From Acidobacteriota bacterium (GTDB taxonomy: Bacteria; Actinomycetota; Acidimicrobiia; Spongiisociales; UBA5794), in NCBI GenBank assembly GCA_022562055.1, contig JADFQA010000010.1, positions 1-64,000 of the forward strand: DNA of 64,000 nt, read 5' to 3'. The first letter of the stretch is position 1. Each line of letters begins with the position of its first letter. The notes below the pieces were generated by a model. It made no database searches and was not told the origin of the DNA. It was given only the letters and a program-made list of their open reading frames with translations. Shown in pieces: positions 52,641-60,891 of the stretch. A program made the translations under genes and the position numbers.

Positions 52641-52676
52641 TTCTGGTTTGAAAATGGCGGCGACACCAAGAGCTGC

Positions 52677-52874
52677 TTAGGACCGCGAACCCTTCTCGCC
52701 CTTCGGGTAGAGATATCCCTGTTCGACAAGCCACGGTCGCGCCACGGTTGAGGCGACGACGGCCAAAATCGAGGCGACGACGGCCAAAATCGAGGCGACG
52801 ACGGCCAAAATCGAGGCGACGACGGCCAAAATGAGTGGTATTCCGAGGATGATGAAGAAGATCCACAAAATCAT
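52677..52874 (-). CDS. Small membrane protein with tandem-repeat transmembrane segment
   Basis: A 65-residue protein starting MILWIFFIILGIPLILAVVAS. The 7-residue unit L-A-V-V-A-S-I is repeated four times (residues about 14-41), encoded by 21-bp DNA repeats, and a polar tail (VARPWLVEQGYLYPKGEKGS) follows. The hydrophobic stretch of roughly 42 residues is twice a normal helix. The start ATG at 52874 has TACGGT (52881-52886, minus strand) 6 nt upstream, which argues that the gene is expressed. No family is recognised. Confidence 0.6.
   Translation of the reverse strand: MILWIFFIILGIPLILAVVASILAVVASILAVVASILAVVASTVARPWLVEQGYLYPKGEKGSRS
52750..52833 (-). repeat. Four tandem 21-bp repeats
   Basis: The plus-strand unit GAGGCGACGACGGCCAAAAT plus one base (C, or G in the last copy) occurs at 52750-52770, 52771-52791, 52792-52812 and 52813-52833. 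The copies are identical except for the last base. The unit is a multiple of three and is read in frame by the small membrane protein, so gain or loss of a copy keeps the frame. Confidence 0.95.
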
Positions 52875-52935
52875 GGCACAACCGTAGTTGCGGCACGGCA
52901 CTCATCCACGCGTTGTGTGCCGTGCCGACTGGTCG

Positions 52936-53586
52936 TTACCCGAATCTGTACCCAACCGAGCGGACGGTGGTGATCCATGACGAACGCTCTTCGCCGAGTT
53001 TTGAGCGCAGGCGCCGCACGTGCACATCAACCGTTCTGGCGCCGCCGAAGTAGTCGTACCCCCACACTTTCTTGAGGATTTGGTCTCGCGACCACACGCG
53101 GCCCTGGTTCTCAACAAAGAATCGCAGCAGCTCATATTCCATGAAAGTCAGGTCACGGGGGTCACCGCCCACCGTTGTCTGGTATGTCGCGGTGTTGAGT
53201 TCGAGGTCGCGGTATCTGAGTATGTCATCGTCTGTGACGGTTGTTTCGATCAGCGTGATTCGACCGAGCCGGGCTTGCAACTCTGCCCGATCAATCGGTG
53301 AGAGGATGAAGTCGGTGTAGCTGTCGTCGTCCGAGACGGTTGTCGTCATCGTCCGGTCAATAACAACCAGGACCGGGAGCGAGAACTCTGTCTTGAGCTT
53401 CGCCGCGACTGAGAGACAACGCCCAACATCTTCTGTGATTTCTACTACCGCCGCGGCCCATCCGAGTTCCGGCATCTTGGCTGCGACGTCGTCGAGGTTC
53501 TCGATCGGGATCGGCTGATACCCCGCCGCGACCAGTCCGGCAATGAGAGCGGACGTTGGGGTGGGTGGCCAGACAGGAACGTACAT
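52936..53586 (-). CDS. glnR: GlnR-like OmpR-family transcriptional regulator
   Basis: A 216-residue regulator. The N-terminal receiver-like domain lacks the phosphorylation residues: the acceptor position reads VVEITED (Glu, not Asp) and the conserved Lys position reads ILSPID. This matches the atypical actinobacterial GlnR, which is not phosphorylated in the usual way. The C-terminal winged helix (LTFMEYELLRFFVENQGRVWSRDQILKKVWG...TVDVHVRRLRSKLG) is intact. It follows glnA with a 1-bp overlap (TGATG). A GlnR-box array lies upstream of glnA and glnII. Gene order and array support GlnR. Confidence 0.75.
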   Translation of the reverse strand: MYVPVWPPTPTSALIAGLVAAGYQPIPIENLDDVAAKMPELGWAAAVVEITEDVGRCLSVAAKLKTEFSLPVLVVIDRTMTTTVSDDDSYTDFILSPIDRAELQARLGRITLIETTVTDDDILRYRDLELNTATYQTTVGGDPRDLTFMEYELLRFFVENQGRVWSRDQILKKVWGYDYFGGARTVDVHVRRLRSKLGEERSSWITTVRSVGYRFG

Positions 53587-54884
53587 CACAGGATCGGAAG
53601 ATACTGTTCGAGTTCGAATCGCGAAACGTGATGTGAGTACCGATCCCACTCGTCGCGTTTGTTGCGCAAGAACCATTCGAACACATGGTCGCCGAGGGTG
53701 TTGCGGACGAGTGACGACTGTTCCATTGCATCGAGCGCTTCGGCCAGAGAGGCCGGCATGCGGTCCCTCCCGGCTGCCTGCGGTTCCGGTGAATCCGCAA
53801 GGTCGTAGTCGCCTTCGATGCCGGCAAGACCTGCGGCAAGAATCACCGACAGTGCTAGATACGGGTTGCAGGCGGGATCGGGGGCGCGGTACTCGATGCG
53901 CGTAGACGCACTCTTTCCCTTCTTTGCCTGCGGCACACGGAGGACTGCGCTCTGGTCGCGCTGACTCCACGACTGGTAGATAGGTGCGTCGAAACCCGAC
54001 ACGAGTCGCTTGTACGAGTTCACCCACTGGTTCGTAATCGCGGTGATCTCCCTGGCGTGAGCGAGAAGCCCTGCCATGAAGGCACGTCCCACCTTTGACA
54101 TGTGGTGTTCGGCGCCTTCCTCGAAGAACGCGTTGGTGTCGTTCTCGAACAGTGACAGATGCAGATGCATGCCGGAGCCGTCGAATCCCTCGAGCGGCTT
54201 CGGCATAAAGGTTGCGTAGATGCCGTGCTCCATGGCAACCTCCTTCACCGCAAGGCGTGTGGTCACGAGGTTGTCGGCCATGCTTAGCGCATCGCTGTGG
54301 CGGAGATCGAGTTCGTGTTGGCTTGGTGACACCTCGTGATGCGAAGACTCCACGGGGATGCCGAGTTTTTCCAAGGCCATGATGGTGTCGCGTCGGTATT
54401 CCTGGGCGACGTCTAACGGTGTCAGGTCGAAGTAGCCGCCTCGATCCAAGACTTCAGGGTCCGGCCCTGAGTCCTTGAAGTAGAAATACTCCACTTCGGG
54501 ACCGACGTAGAACGAATATCCGAGGTCGGCTGCGTTGCGGAGATTCTTGCGCAGCACCCAGCGAGGATCACCTTCAAACGGTTCGCCGTCGGGGGACACG
54601 ATGTCGCAGAACATTCTCGCGACCCCACCGTCGCCGCGGCGCCATGGCAGGATCTGAAACGTGTGGGCGTCCGGCATTGCAAGCATGTCAGACTCTTGGT
54701 CTCTTGTGAATCCATCAATCGCTGATCCATCGAAGCGCATCCCCTCTGTGAAGGCATTCTCAAGTTCTGTCGGGGTGATCGCAAATGACTTCAAGGATCC
54801 GGAAATGTCGGTGAACCACAGCCGAATAAACCGTATTCGGCGCTCTTCAACGGTTCTGAGAACGTAGTCTTCTTGTTTCTGCAT
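53586..54884 (-). CDS. glnA: Glutamine synthetase, type I
   Basis: A 432-residue GSI. MRFDGSAIDGF, the metal/Glu region GPEVEYFYF, the ammonium/Glu site HHEVSPSQHELD and the ATP/Glu loop NSYKRLVSGFDAP are present. The segment around the adenylylation Tyr reads GDYDLADSPEP, so a Tyr is retained in altered surroundings. It makes glutamine from glutamate, ammonia and ATP. The ATG at 54884 follows GGAGG by about 10 nt. A GlnR-box array lies 60-110 bp upstream. Confidence 0.94.
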   Translation of the reverse strand: MQKQEDYVLRTVEERRIRFIRLWFTDISGSLKSFAITPTELENAFTEGMRFDGSAIDGFTRDQESDMLAMPDAHTFQILPWRRGDGGVARMFCDIVSPDGEPFEGDPRWVLRKNLRNAADLGYSFYVGPEVEYFYFKDSGPDPEVLDRGGYFDLTPLDVAQEYRRDTIMALEKLGIPVESSHHEVSPSQHELDLRHSDALSMADNLVTTRLAVKEVAMEHGIYATFMPKPLEGFDGSGMHLHLSLFENDTNAFFEEGAEHHMSKVGRAFMAGLLAHAREITAITNQWVNSYKRLVSGFDAPIYQSWSQRDQSAVLRVPQAKKGKSASTRIEYRAPDPACNPYLALSVILAAGLAGIEGDYDLADSPEPQAAGRDRMPASLAEALDAMEQSSLVRNTLGDHVFEWFLRNKRDEWDRYSHHVSRFELEQYLPIL

Positions 54885-54942
54885 CGGTCGCCCGACCTCC
54901 TCGCGAGACATCGTACGGCACATAGACCCGCCTGCACAGACC

Positions 54943-54991
54943 GTGACTGCCACGAAACATGATGTTCACAAATCAGCAATCCGCATGAAAC
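54943..54991. promoter_or_regulatory. GlnR-box array between glnA and glnII
   Basis: Five 5-mers stand at exact 11-bp intervals on the plus strand: GTGAC 54943, GAAAC 54954, TTCAC 54965, GCAAT 54976, GAAAC 54987, with 6-nt spacers. The actinobacterial GlnR box alternates GTnAC and GAAAC with n6 spacing. The first pair and the final GAAAC are perfect, and TTCAC and GCAAT are weaker. The array sits between the divergent glnA and glnII genes and should control both. Confidence 0.75.
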
Positions 54992-55063
54992 CACGCTATG
55001 GCACTATTGCACTGCGCCGCATGACAGGCGTATTCAGTGTGCCCAAAGAGGAAGACAGCAACA

Positions 55064-56068
55064 ATGGTGTATCGAGCCGAATATATTTGGATCGACGGAC
55101 AGAAACCAACCGCCAAGATGCGGTCCAAGACAATGGTCGTGCCTGACGGAAAAGAGCCGCCTATTTGGGGTTTCGACGGTTCGAGCACCGAGCAGGCTCC
55201 GGGTGCAAACTCGGACTGCGTGTTGCAACCGGTTCTAATCACCCCGGACCCCATTCGGGGGGGAGACAACAAGCTCGTTCTGTGTGAAGTTCTCAACATT
55301 GACCTGACGCCGCATGTTTCGAACACGCGCGCTGCTTGCGCGCAGGCCAGCGAGAAGTACGCATCGCATGAGCCGTGGTTCGGGATTGAACAGGAGTACA
55401 CGTTCTTCAAGGATGGGCGTCCACACGGATGGCCACAGGGTGGCTTCCCTGCACCGCAGGGTGGGTATTACTGCGGCGTCGGGTTTGACGAGATCTACGG
55501 CCGCGACATTGTGGAGGCTCACACCACGGCGTGTATCGACGCAGGGATCCTCATCAGCGGCACCAACGCCGAGGTACTCATTGGGCAGTGGGAGTTTCAG
55601 ATCGGCCCGTTGGATCCCTTGGCGGCGTCCGACCAGGTGTGGCTGGGGCGCTGGTTGTTGTACCGCGTTGCTGAAGACTTCGGAGTTTCGGCAACGCTCG
55701 ATCCGAAGCCGGTGAAGGGCGACTGGAACGGCGCAGGTGCACACACGAACTTTTCCACGGAAGAAATGCGCAAAAACTACGACGCGATCATCGCGGCGTG
55801 TGAAGCACTTGGCGAGAAGACAGAGGAGCACGTCGCTAACTACGGCGCGGGCATCGAGCTGCGTCTCACCGGTCTCCACGAGACCGCCCCTTGGACCGAG
55901 TACAGCTACGGGGTCTCGGATCGCGGCGCTTCGGTTCGCATCCCCTGGCAGGTCGCCAAGGAGGGTAAGGGTTATATCGAGGACCGCCGACCAAACGCCA
56001 ACATGGACCCGTATGTTGTTACCAGGTTGATCACAGAAACCGTTTGCGACTATCTAGAGAAGGTCTAA
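55064..56068 (+). CDS. glnII: Glutamine synthetase, type II (eukaryote-like)
   Basis: A 334-residue GSII. WGFDGSSTEQAPGANSD, WFGIEQEYTFF, the NAEVLIGQWEFQIGP site, DWNGAGAHTNFST and SVRIPWQVAKEGKGYIEDRRPNAN are GSII signatures. It provides a second, GSI-independent glutamine synthesis route, often induced under nitrogen limitation. GAGGAAG before the ATG suggests a leadered transcript. It is divergent from glnA with the GlnR-box array in between. A strong hairpin follows. Confidence 0.95.
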   Translation: MVYRAEYIWIDGQKPTAKMRSKTMVVPDGKEPPIWGFDGSSTEQAPGANSDCVLQPVLITPDPIRGGDNKLVLCEVLNIDLTPHVSNTRAACAQASEKYASHEPWFGIEQEYTFFKDGRPHGWPQGGFPAPQGGYYCGVGFDEIYGRDIVEAHTTACIDAGILISGTNAEVLIGQWEFQIGPLDPLAASDQVWLGRWLLYRVAEDFGVSATLDPKPVKGDWNGAGAHTNFSTEEMRKNYDAIIAACEALGEKTEEHVANYGAGIELRLTGLHETAPWTEYSYGVSDRGASVRIPWQVAKEGKGYIEDRRPNANMDPYVVTRLITETVCDYLEKV

Positions 56069-56105
56069 CCAAACTTCCTCGGAGAGCGGCCTGTTCTCTT
56101 AGGGC

Positions 56106-56140
56106 CGAGAAGCCCCACACGCGGTGTGTGGGGCTTCTCG
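56106..56140 (+). terminator. Hairpin after glnII
   Basis: A 15-bp perfect stem CGAGAAGCCCCACAC/GTGTGGGGCTTCTCG (56106-56120, 56126-56140) with loop GCGGT lies 38 nt after the glnII stop. No T tract follows, so it may act as a terminator of the non-canonical actinobacterial type or stabilise the mRNA 3' end. Confidence 0.65.
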
Positions 56141-56187
56141 ACGTAGTGAACGGTGGCCAGGCCAACGAGACTGGCTACTCTCGATGT

Positions 56188-56628
56188 ATGAAGTCAAGCG
56201 CTGCAACAGTGGACGAGTATCTGGGCGAGCTCCCCGATGACCGGCGCGAGGCGATGAACTCTGTGCGCGCAACCATTCTTGATAATTTACCGACAGGGTA
56301 TGTCGAGTCGATGGGATCTGGAATGATCGTGTACGAGATACCACTTGAAACGGTGCCCGACACCTACAACGGGCGGCCGTTGATGTATGCAGCTTTGGCT
56401 TCGCAGAAGAACCACATGTCCGTCTATCTGATGGGCATCTACGCCGACGAACCCACCAACGCCACGTTTCTGAAAGCGTACAAAGCCTTCGGGAAACGAC
56501 TCGATATGGGGAAGAGCTGTGTCCGATTTAGAAAACTCGCCGATCTTCCACTCGGGGTTATCGGCGACGCGATCGCCGCACACACAGTTGTACAGTTCAC
56601 CGAACTGTACCGACGGTCTCGGCCCTAG
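56188..56628 (+). CDS. DUF1801-domain protein
   Basis: A 146-residue protein of the DUF1801/YdhG type. TVDEYLGELPDDRREAMNSVRATIL is the N-terminal helix, followed by YVESMGSGMIVYEIPL, ALASQKNHMSVYLM and MGKSCVRFRKLADLP. Family members are of unknown biochemical function. TACTCT (56176-56181) lies 6 nt before the ATG. It follows the glnII hairpin and is convergent with the next gene. Confidence 0.82.
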   Translation: MKSSAATVDEYLGELPDDRREAMNSVRATILDNLPTGYVESMGSGMIVYEIPLETVPDTYNGRPLMYAALASQKNHMSVYLMGIYADEPTNATFLKAYKAFGKRLDMGKSCVRFRKLADLPLGVIGDAIAAHTVVQFTELYRRSRP

Positions 56629-56642
56629 ATAGACGCTGTCAG

Positions 56643-57218
56643 CTAGCCCACCGTTCCGATGGCGGAAAGAAGCTCGACTAGTGCGGCATCAAGGGCCTCC
56701 TGGCTGATACCAATGGCGGCTAACCCGTCGCGACGGCCGGTAGCCGACTTTGCGTCCAGCAGACCTTCGAGCATTTCCCCTGCGGCATCAGTCATGGCTT
56801 GTGTCGAATTCACGACGGGCGCCCACACGTCATCGAGCTCCTCGAGAACGGACGCCGACAGGACCTCGTTCTTAAAGTCGTTCACCGAATCTCGGTACTC
56901 GGTGAACTTTGTTTTGGCGGTTGTGAAGTTGAAGTCGCCGTTGTCCCATTCGGCGTTCAGATCGACGGCAGACACAGCTAGAGCAGCGGCTGCCTCGCGA
57001 AACTGCGTCGCGTTAGCGGTCAGCACCGCAAGCGCAGGATCGATCGTGGTAGTACTGGTACTAGATGAAGTCGGTACCAACGTCACCGTTGTAGTAGTTG
57101 TCTTGATCGAAATAACCGCCTCCGGAAGGCGGTTTACAAATACCACCGTTGCGCCGATGATTCCGGCGATCAACACGGGCAGGATCCAAATACCATGACG
57201 AGGGTCGTTTCTACTCAC
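56643..57218 (-). CDS. Hypothetical single-pass exported protein with Thr-rich linker
   Basis: A 191-residue protein. One hydrophobic helix (GIWILPVLIAGIIGATVVFV) near the N-terminus, a Thr/Ser-rich linker (IKTTTTTVTLVPTSSS), then an all-helical domain (about 60-191) with Ala-rich heptads. The GTG start at 57218 is favoured by TAACCT (57227-57232, minus strand) 8 nt upstream. The helical part is probably outside the membrane. Function is unknown. It diverges from folM. Confidence 0.55.
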   Translation of the reverse strand: MSRNDPRHGIWILPVLIAGIIGATVVFVNRLPEAVISIKTTTTTVTLVPTSSSTSTTTIDPALAVLTANATQFREAAAALAVSAVDLNAEWDNGDFNFTTAKTKFTEYRDSVNDFKNEVLSASVLEELDDVWAPVVNSTQAMTDAAGEMLEGLLDAKSATGRRDGLAAIGISQEALDAALVELLSAIGTVG

Positions 57219-57293
57219 AGCGGGGAAGGTTAGCGCCACCGACGAAATGAGTGTCGGACCCGAACGCGCCGACAACGTCGTATTCTTAGCCCC

Positions 57294-58022
57294 ATGGAAA
57301 TACCTGACCTGAATGCGCTTGTAACGGGTGGAGCGCACCGCGTTGGTGGAGCAATCAGTCGCGCACTGGCGGAGGCCGGGGCGAATGTTTTCATCCACTA
57401 CGGGCGGTCAGCCAATGCCGCCGAGTTGATGGCGACGGATCTCTCCACACTCGGCGTCCGGGTCGCAATCGGCGGCGCTGACCTCTCGAACCCGCGCACT
57501 GCCGGTGAGTTGCTTGACACCGCGACGGAAGCTCTCGGACCGATTTCCATTCTCGTGAACAGTGCATCGGGGTTCCCCGAAGACTCGTTGGCCGATATCA
57601 CCCTTGACGGTCTGCGGAGCACGATGGCGTTGACCCTCGAATCGCCGATCATGTTGATGCAGGCAATGGCGAGCAGGCTCGACGGTGCGCCTGGCGCAAT
57701 TGTCAACATCAGCGACGTTAGGACCCAAACTCCGTATCTCAAACATTTCTCCTACACGGTCGCCAAGGGTGCCATAGACACAGCAACTCGCGCCGCGGCG
57801 CTTGCGTTGGCTCCGGCCGTTCGCGTCAACGCGGTTGCGCTCGGTGTGATCTTGTCCCCGCTCGGCGAAGGAGCTGATTACGTCGCCGAGCTTGCTTCAC
57901 GACTCCCGGCCAAGCGCGCTGGTGGATCTGAAACGGTGACTCAGGCCGTCCTCCATTTCATCTCGAACGACTTTGTGACTGGCGAGATACTCCGGCTCGA
58001 CGGCGGTTCCCACCTGGTGTAG
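57294..58022 (+). CDS. FolM/pteridine-reductase-like SDR
   Basis: A 242-residue SDR. The cofactor motif TGGAHRVGGAISRAL with an Arg after Gly (as in NADPH-using pteridine reductases), NSASGFPEDS and the active-site Y-x3-K in FSYTVAKGA are present. The C-terminal GGSHL follows TGEILRLDG. Its place directly before folB and folK-folE supports dihydrofolate or dihydromonapterin reduction. TATTCT (57281-57286) is 7 nt from the ATG. Confidence 0.75.
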   Translation: MEIPDLNALVTGGAHRVGGAISRALAEAGANVFIHYGRSANAAELMATDLSTLGVRVAIGGADLSNPRTAGELLDTATEALGPISILVNSASGFPEDSLADITLDGLRSTMALTLESPIMLMQAMASRLDGAPGAIVNISDVRTQTPYLKHFSYTVAKGAIDTATRAAALALAPAVRVNAVALGVILSPLGEGADYVAELASRLPAKRAGGSETVTQAVLHFISNDFVTGEILRLDGGSHLV

Positions 58023-58068
58023 CCGATGTGTTGGGGTCGCCTCCTCGCAGGCGCGGTACCCTTCGGTC

Positions 58069-58440
58069 ATGGACAAGTACGACAAAGTTCTGATACGAGA
58101 TCTCTCGGTGATGGGGATCCTGGGGGTCAACCCTGGCGAGCGAGTCACTCCGCAGGAAATTCTCGTCAACGCAACACTGTTCGTTGACACCCGGGATGCG
58201 GCGGCTACAGACGACATTGGCGCTGCGGTCAATTACCGCACGCTTACCAAAGCAATGATCGCCCACATCCGCAACGGCAGACCGAAACTTGTTGAACGCC
58301 TTGTGCAAGAACTTGCTGACATCTGTTTCGAGCTGGACTCGGGGGTGCAGGCTTTGACGATTTCAGTTGAGAAGCCCGGCGCCCTGCGACACGCACGATC
58401 TGTGGGAATTGAAATCACCCGCGAGCGTGTTGATGGCTGA
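58069..58440 (+). CDS. folB: Dihydroneopterin aldolase
   Basis: A 123-residue FolB. The N-terminal KVLIRDLSVMGILGVNPGER, the dimer/pterin Tyr in AAVNYRTLTKAM, VERLVQELADICF, and the C-terminal SVEKPGAL with catalytic Lys are present. It cleaves 7,8-dihydroneopterin to the 6-hydroxymethyl dihydropterin. TACCCT (58057-58062) is 6 nt before the ATG, so it may also be transcribed without the SDR. It is followed 15 bp later by the FolK-FolE fusion. Confidence 0.93.
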   Translation: MDKYDKVLIRDLSVMGILGVNPGERVTPQEILVNATLFVDTRDAAATDDIGAAVNYRTLTKAMIAHIRNGRPKLVERLVQELADICFELDSGVQALTISVEKPGALRHARSVGIEITRERVDG

Positions 58441-58455
58441 AGCGAGGAGGCAACC

Positions 58456-59577
58456 ATGGATACACTTCCAAAGAAACTAGCCGTACTAACGCTGGGTTCG
58501 AACATTGACCGTCAACGCCATTTACCCGAGGCGATTCGCCTACTAAGGCGTCACCCCGACATTGAGGTGCGCGAGGTTTCGCAGTTTTTCGAGTCGGCAT
58601 CCGTGGGCGGACCCGCCGACGCTCCTGACTACTACAACGCTGCGATGCTGGTGTGCTCGGCATTCTCCCCTGAGGAGTTAAGGGCCGAGCTTCGTGAGAT
58701 CGAAAACGGTCTCGGCCGGGTGAGGACCGAGGATCCCGACGAACCGCGTACGATCGATATCGACATTGCATACTTTGATGACATCGTTGAAAGCTTCGAG
58801 GACTGGGAACTTCCAGATCCCGACGCGCTGGTTGCTCCCCACATAGCAATTCCGGTAGCGGAGGTGGCCCACGACTGGATTCATCCCGTCGACGGTCGAA
58901 CGATGCGACAGATAGCTCGCAGCGTCGAAGACGGCAACGTAAGAACGGCGCGCGCTATCAAATTGAGCGCTCCACACGTCGCTCGGGCGATCGAGGACTT
59001 TGATACACCGGACGAGGTGTACGCCCCGAGATTCGAAGCCTTGGTGCGTCAACAGCTAATCGAAATCGGAGAGCAACCATCGCGAGAAGGGCTTCTCCGC
59101 ACGCCGATCCGTGTCGCCAAGGCGTTCGACTTCTTGACTAGCGGATACACGATGTCTCTGGACGACGCGGTGAACAACGCAATTTTCGACGCCGAGGGTG
59201 CTGACGAAATGGTCCTCATCAAAGACATCGAGTTCTACTCGATGTGCGAGCACCATATGCTGCCGTTCTTCGGTAAAGCGTCGGTTGGCTACCTCCCGGA
59301 TGGGAAAATCATCGGGCTGTCGAAGGTCGCAAGGATCGTCGACCTGTTTGCCAGGCGGCTCCAGGTCCAGGAGCGGTTGACCAACCAGATCGCCGACGCT
59401 CTCAGTGAGGTGCTTGACCCGCTTGGGGTCGCTGTTGTGATCGAGGGCAAGCATTTCTGCATGATGATGCGCGGCGTCCAGAAGCAAGATTCCTCGATAG
59501 TGACGAGCGCCATGCGAGGCACGTTCCGCAGAGATGCGCGCACGAGGAGTGAATTCCTCTCCTTTCTCAACGACTAA
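58456..59577 (+). CDS. folK-folE: Bifunctional HPPK (FolK) - GTP cyclohydrolase I (FolE) fusion
   Basis: A 373-residue two-domain protein. Residues 1-165 are 6-hydroxymethyl-dihydropterin pyrophosphokinase: [23 protein letters not shown], and the D-x-D pair in TIDIDIAYF (Asp101, Asp103). Residues 175-373 are GTP cyclohydrolase I: zinc ligands in [11 protein letters not shown] (Cys264, His267) and HFCMMMRG (Cys335), with [23 protein letters not shown]. It links the first and third pterin steps of folate synthesis in one chain. A good GAGGAGG precedes the ATG. folP is not in the window. Confidence 0.93.
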   Translation: MDTLPKKLAVLTLGSNIDRQRHLPEAIRLLRRHPDIEVREVSQFFESASVGGPADAPDYYNAAMLVCSAFSPEELRAELREIENGLGRVRTEDPDEPRTIDIDIAYFDDIVESFEDWELPDPDALVAPHIAIPVAEVAHDWIHPVDGRTMRQIARSVEDGNVRTARAIKLSAPHVARAIEDFDTPDEVYAPRFEALVRQQLIEIGEQPSREGLLRTPIRVAKAFDFLTSGYTMSLDDAVNNAIFDAEGADEMVLIKDIEFYSMCEHHMLPFFGKASVGYLPDGKIIGLSKVARIVDLFARRLQVQERLTNQIADALSEVLDPLGVAVVIEGKHFCMMMRGVQKQDSSIVTSAMRGTFRRDARTRSEFLSFLND

Positions 59578-59607
59578 CCGCACGCCGGGAGCGCTTGTCG
59601 GGTTTAG

Positions 59608-59613
59608 TACACT
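59608..59613 (+). promoter_or_regulatory. -10 element of leaderless moaA
   Basis: TACACT lies 6 nt upstream of the moaA ATG at 59620. With this spacing the transcript is expected to begin at or next to the A of the start codon, leaving no room for a riboswitch leader. No clear -35 is seen. Confidence 0.55.
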
Positions 59614-59619
59614 GGCTGA

Positions 59620-60627
59620 ATGGCGACACGGGATACCCTCGGGCGGTCGCTGCGAGACTTCCGCATCTCCGTCACGGACCGCTGTAACTTTAGATGCACC
59701 TACTGCATGCCAAAAGAGGTGTTCAACAGCGACTACAAGTTCCTGCCGCGCTCCGAGCTGCTGACGTTTGAGGAGTTGTCTCGTGTCGCCGGCGTTGTTG
59801 CCAGGCTCGGCACCCGCAAAGTCCGCTTGACCGGTGGCGAGCCACTGATGCGCCGAAACATTGATCGGCTCGTGTCCCAAATAGCTGCGATCGACGGATT
59901 GCATGACATTGCAATGACCACCAACGCTTCCCTTTTGGGTAGGCATGCTGTTGCGCTGAAGGCAGCGGGGCTCAACCGGGTGACTGTCAGTCTCGACGCG
60001 ATCGACAACGATGTGTTCCAGGCGATGAACGACGTTGGAGTCGACGTTCGGACCGTGCTCGACGGCATCGACGCCGCGGCAGAGGCGGGTCTTGGTCCGA
60101 TCAAAGTGAACATGGTCGTGAAGAAAGGAGTCAACGATCAAGAGGTTGTCGAGATCGCGGAACACTTTCGCGGGACCGGCCATATCGTTCGGTTTATCGA
60201 GTACATGGACGTCGGTGTGACAAACGGTTGGCGTATGAACGACGTTCTGCCAGCCAGGAGCATCCTCGGCCTCATAGAGAAGCGTTACAAAGTGGAGCCT
60301 GTGGACCCAAATTACGATGGGGAAGTAGCGACTCGGTACAGGTATATGGATGGGTCTGGCGAGTTCGGAATTATCTCATCAGTTACGAAGCCGTTCTGTG
60401 GTGGGTGCACCCGCCTCCGGCTCGGCGCCGACGGTCGCCTGTTCACTTGTCTCTTTGCAAGCAAGGGCACAGACATCCGCGGCCCGATGCGGGACGGGGC
60501 GACCGACCTCGAACTGGAGCAGCTCATCAAGGGCCTTTGGCAGGTCCGCACCGACCGCTATTCCGAGCAACGCACCGAGTCAAACATTCCGATGCCAAAA
60601 GTGGAGATGTCGTACATCGGCGGATAG
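59620..60627 (+). CDS. moaA: GTP 3',8-cyclase (molybdenum cofactor biosynthesis)
   Basis: A 335-residue radical SAM enzyme. The N-terminal cluster motif CNFRCTYC, LTGGEPLMR, and the C-terminal cluster CGGCTRLRL with the later Cys in LFTCLF are present. The protein ends in Gly-Gly, the conserved C-terminal tail needed for catalysis. It makes 3',8-cyclo-7,8-dihydro-GTP. Placement after the folate cluster (both use GTP) may be coincidental, and no other moa gene is near. TACACT is 6 nt before the ATG. Confidence 0.95.
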   Translation: MATRDTLGRSLRDFRISVTDRCNFRCTYCMPKEVFNSDYKFLPRSELLTFEELSRVAGVVARLGTRKVRLTGGEPLMRRNIDRLVSQIAAIDGLHDIAMTTNASLLGRHAVALKAAGLNRVTVSLDAIDNDVFQAMNDVGVDVRTVLDGIDAAAEAGLGPIKVNMVVKKGVNDQEVVEIAEHFRGTGHIVRFIEYMDVGVTNGWRMNDVLPARSILGLIEKRYKVEPVDPNYDGEVATRYRYMDGSGEFGIISSVTKPFCGGCTRLRLGADGRLFTCLFASKGTDIRGPMRDGATDLELEQLIKGLWQVRTDRYSEQRTESNIPMPKVEMSYIGG

Positions 60628-60891
60628 AGATCTCCGATGGCGCCGGCAGCTTTCGTTGGGGTGATAGCCCGCCGGATTTTCGGAAACGGTTCGTTTTCCA
60701 TAACCACGTGACCACCTTGTGGTGCGTTCGGGTTCGCTGTTCGTTGGCCCCCGCATGTGACCATGCTCTCATAGGCAATCCGATCCGTGTCGCGATGTTC
60801 CGGGCCTGCTCATGATCGACGTTGTAGGTCGCGAAAAGTTCCTCGCGTCAACCCCCTTGTATCGCTACCAGCGGGTCCGTACGGTCGAGGC
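60628..60891. other. Intergenic region with a short palindrome
   Basis: No gene is supported. ACCAC (60703-60707), ACCAC (60711-60715) and GTGGT (60719-60723) give a direct and inverted arrangement. This could be an operator for the LysM gene, but the distance to its start (about 170 bp) is long. Confidence 0.3.

Noticed and set aside
52750-52833. Tandem repeats considered as a CRISPR array
   Set aside because: The 21-bp units are directly adjacent with no spacers, no cas genes are present and they are read in frame in a protein.
59578-59620. Molybdenum-cofactor riboswitch before moaA
   Set aside because: Only 42 bp separate folE and moaA, and a -10-like element sits 6 nt before the ATG, leaving no leader.
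59056-60183. 375-codon open frame on the minus strand
   Set aside because: It lies antisense to the FolE domain and MoaA, both with complete catalytic motifs. Its own residues show no motif, so it is a codon-bias shadow.
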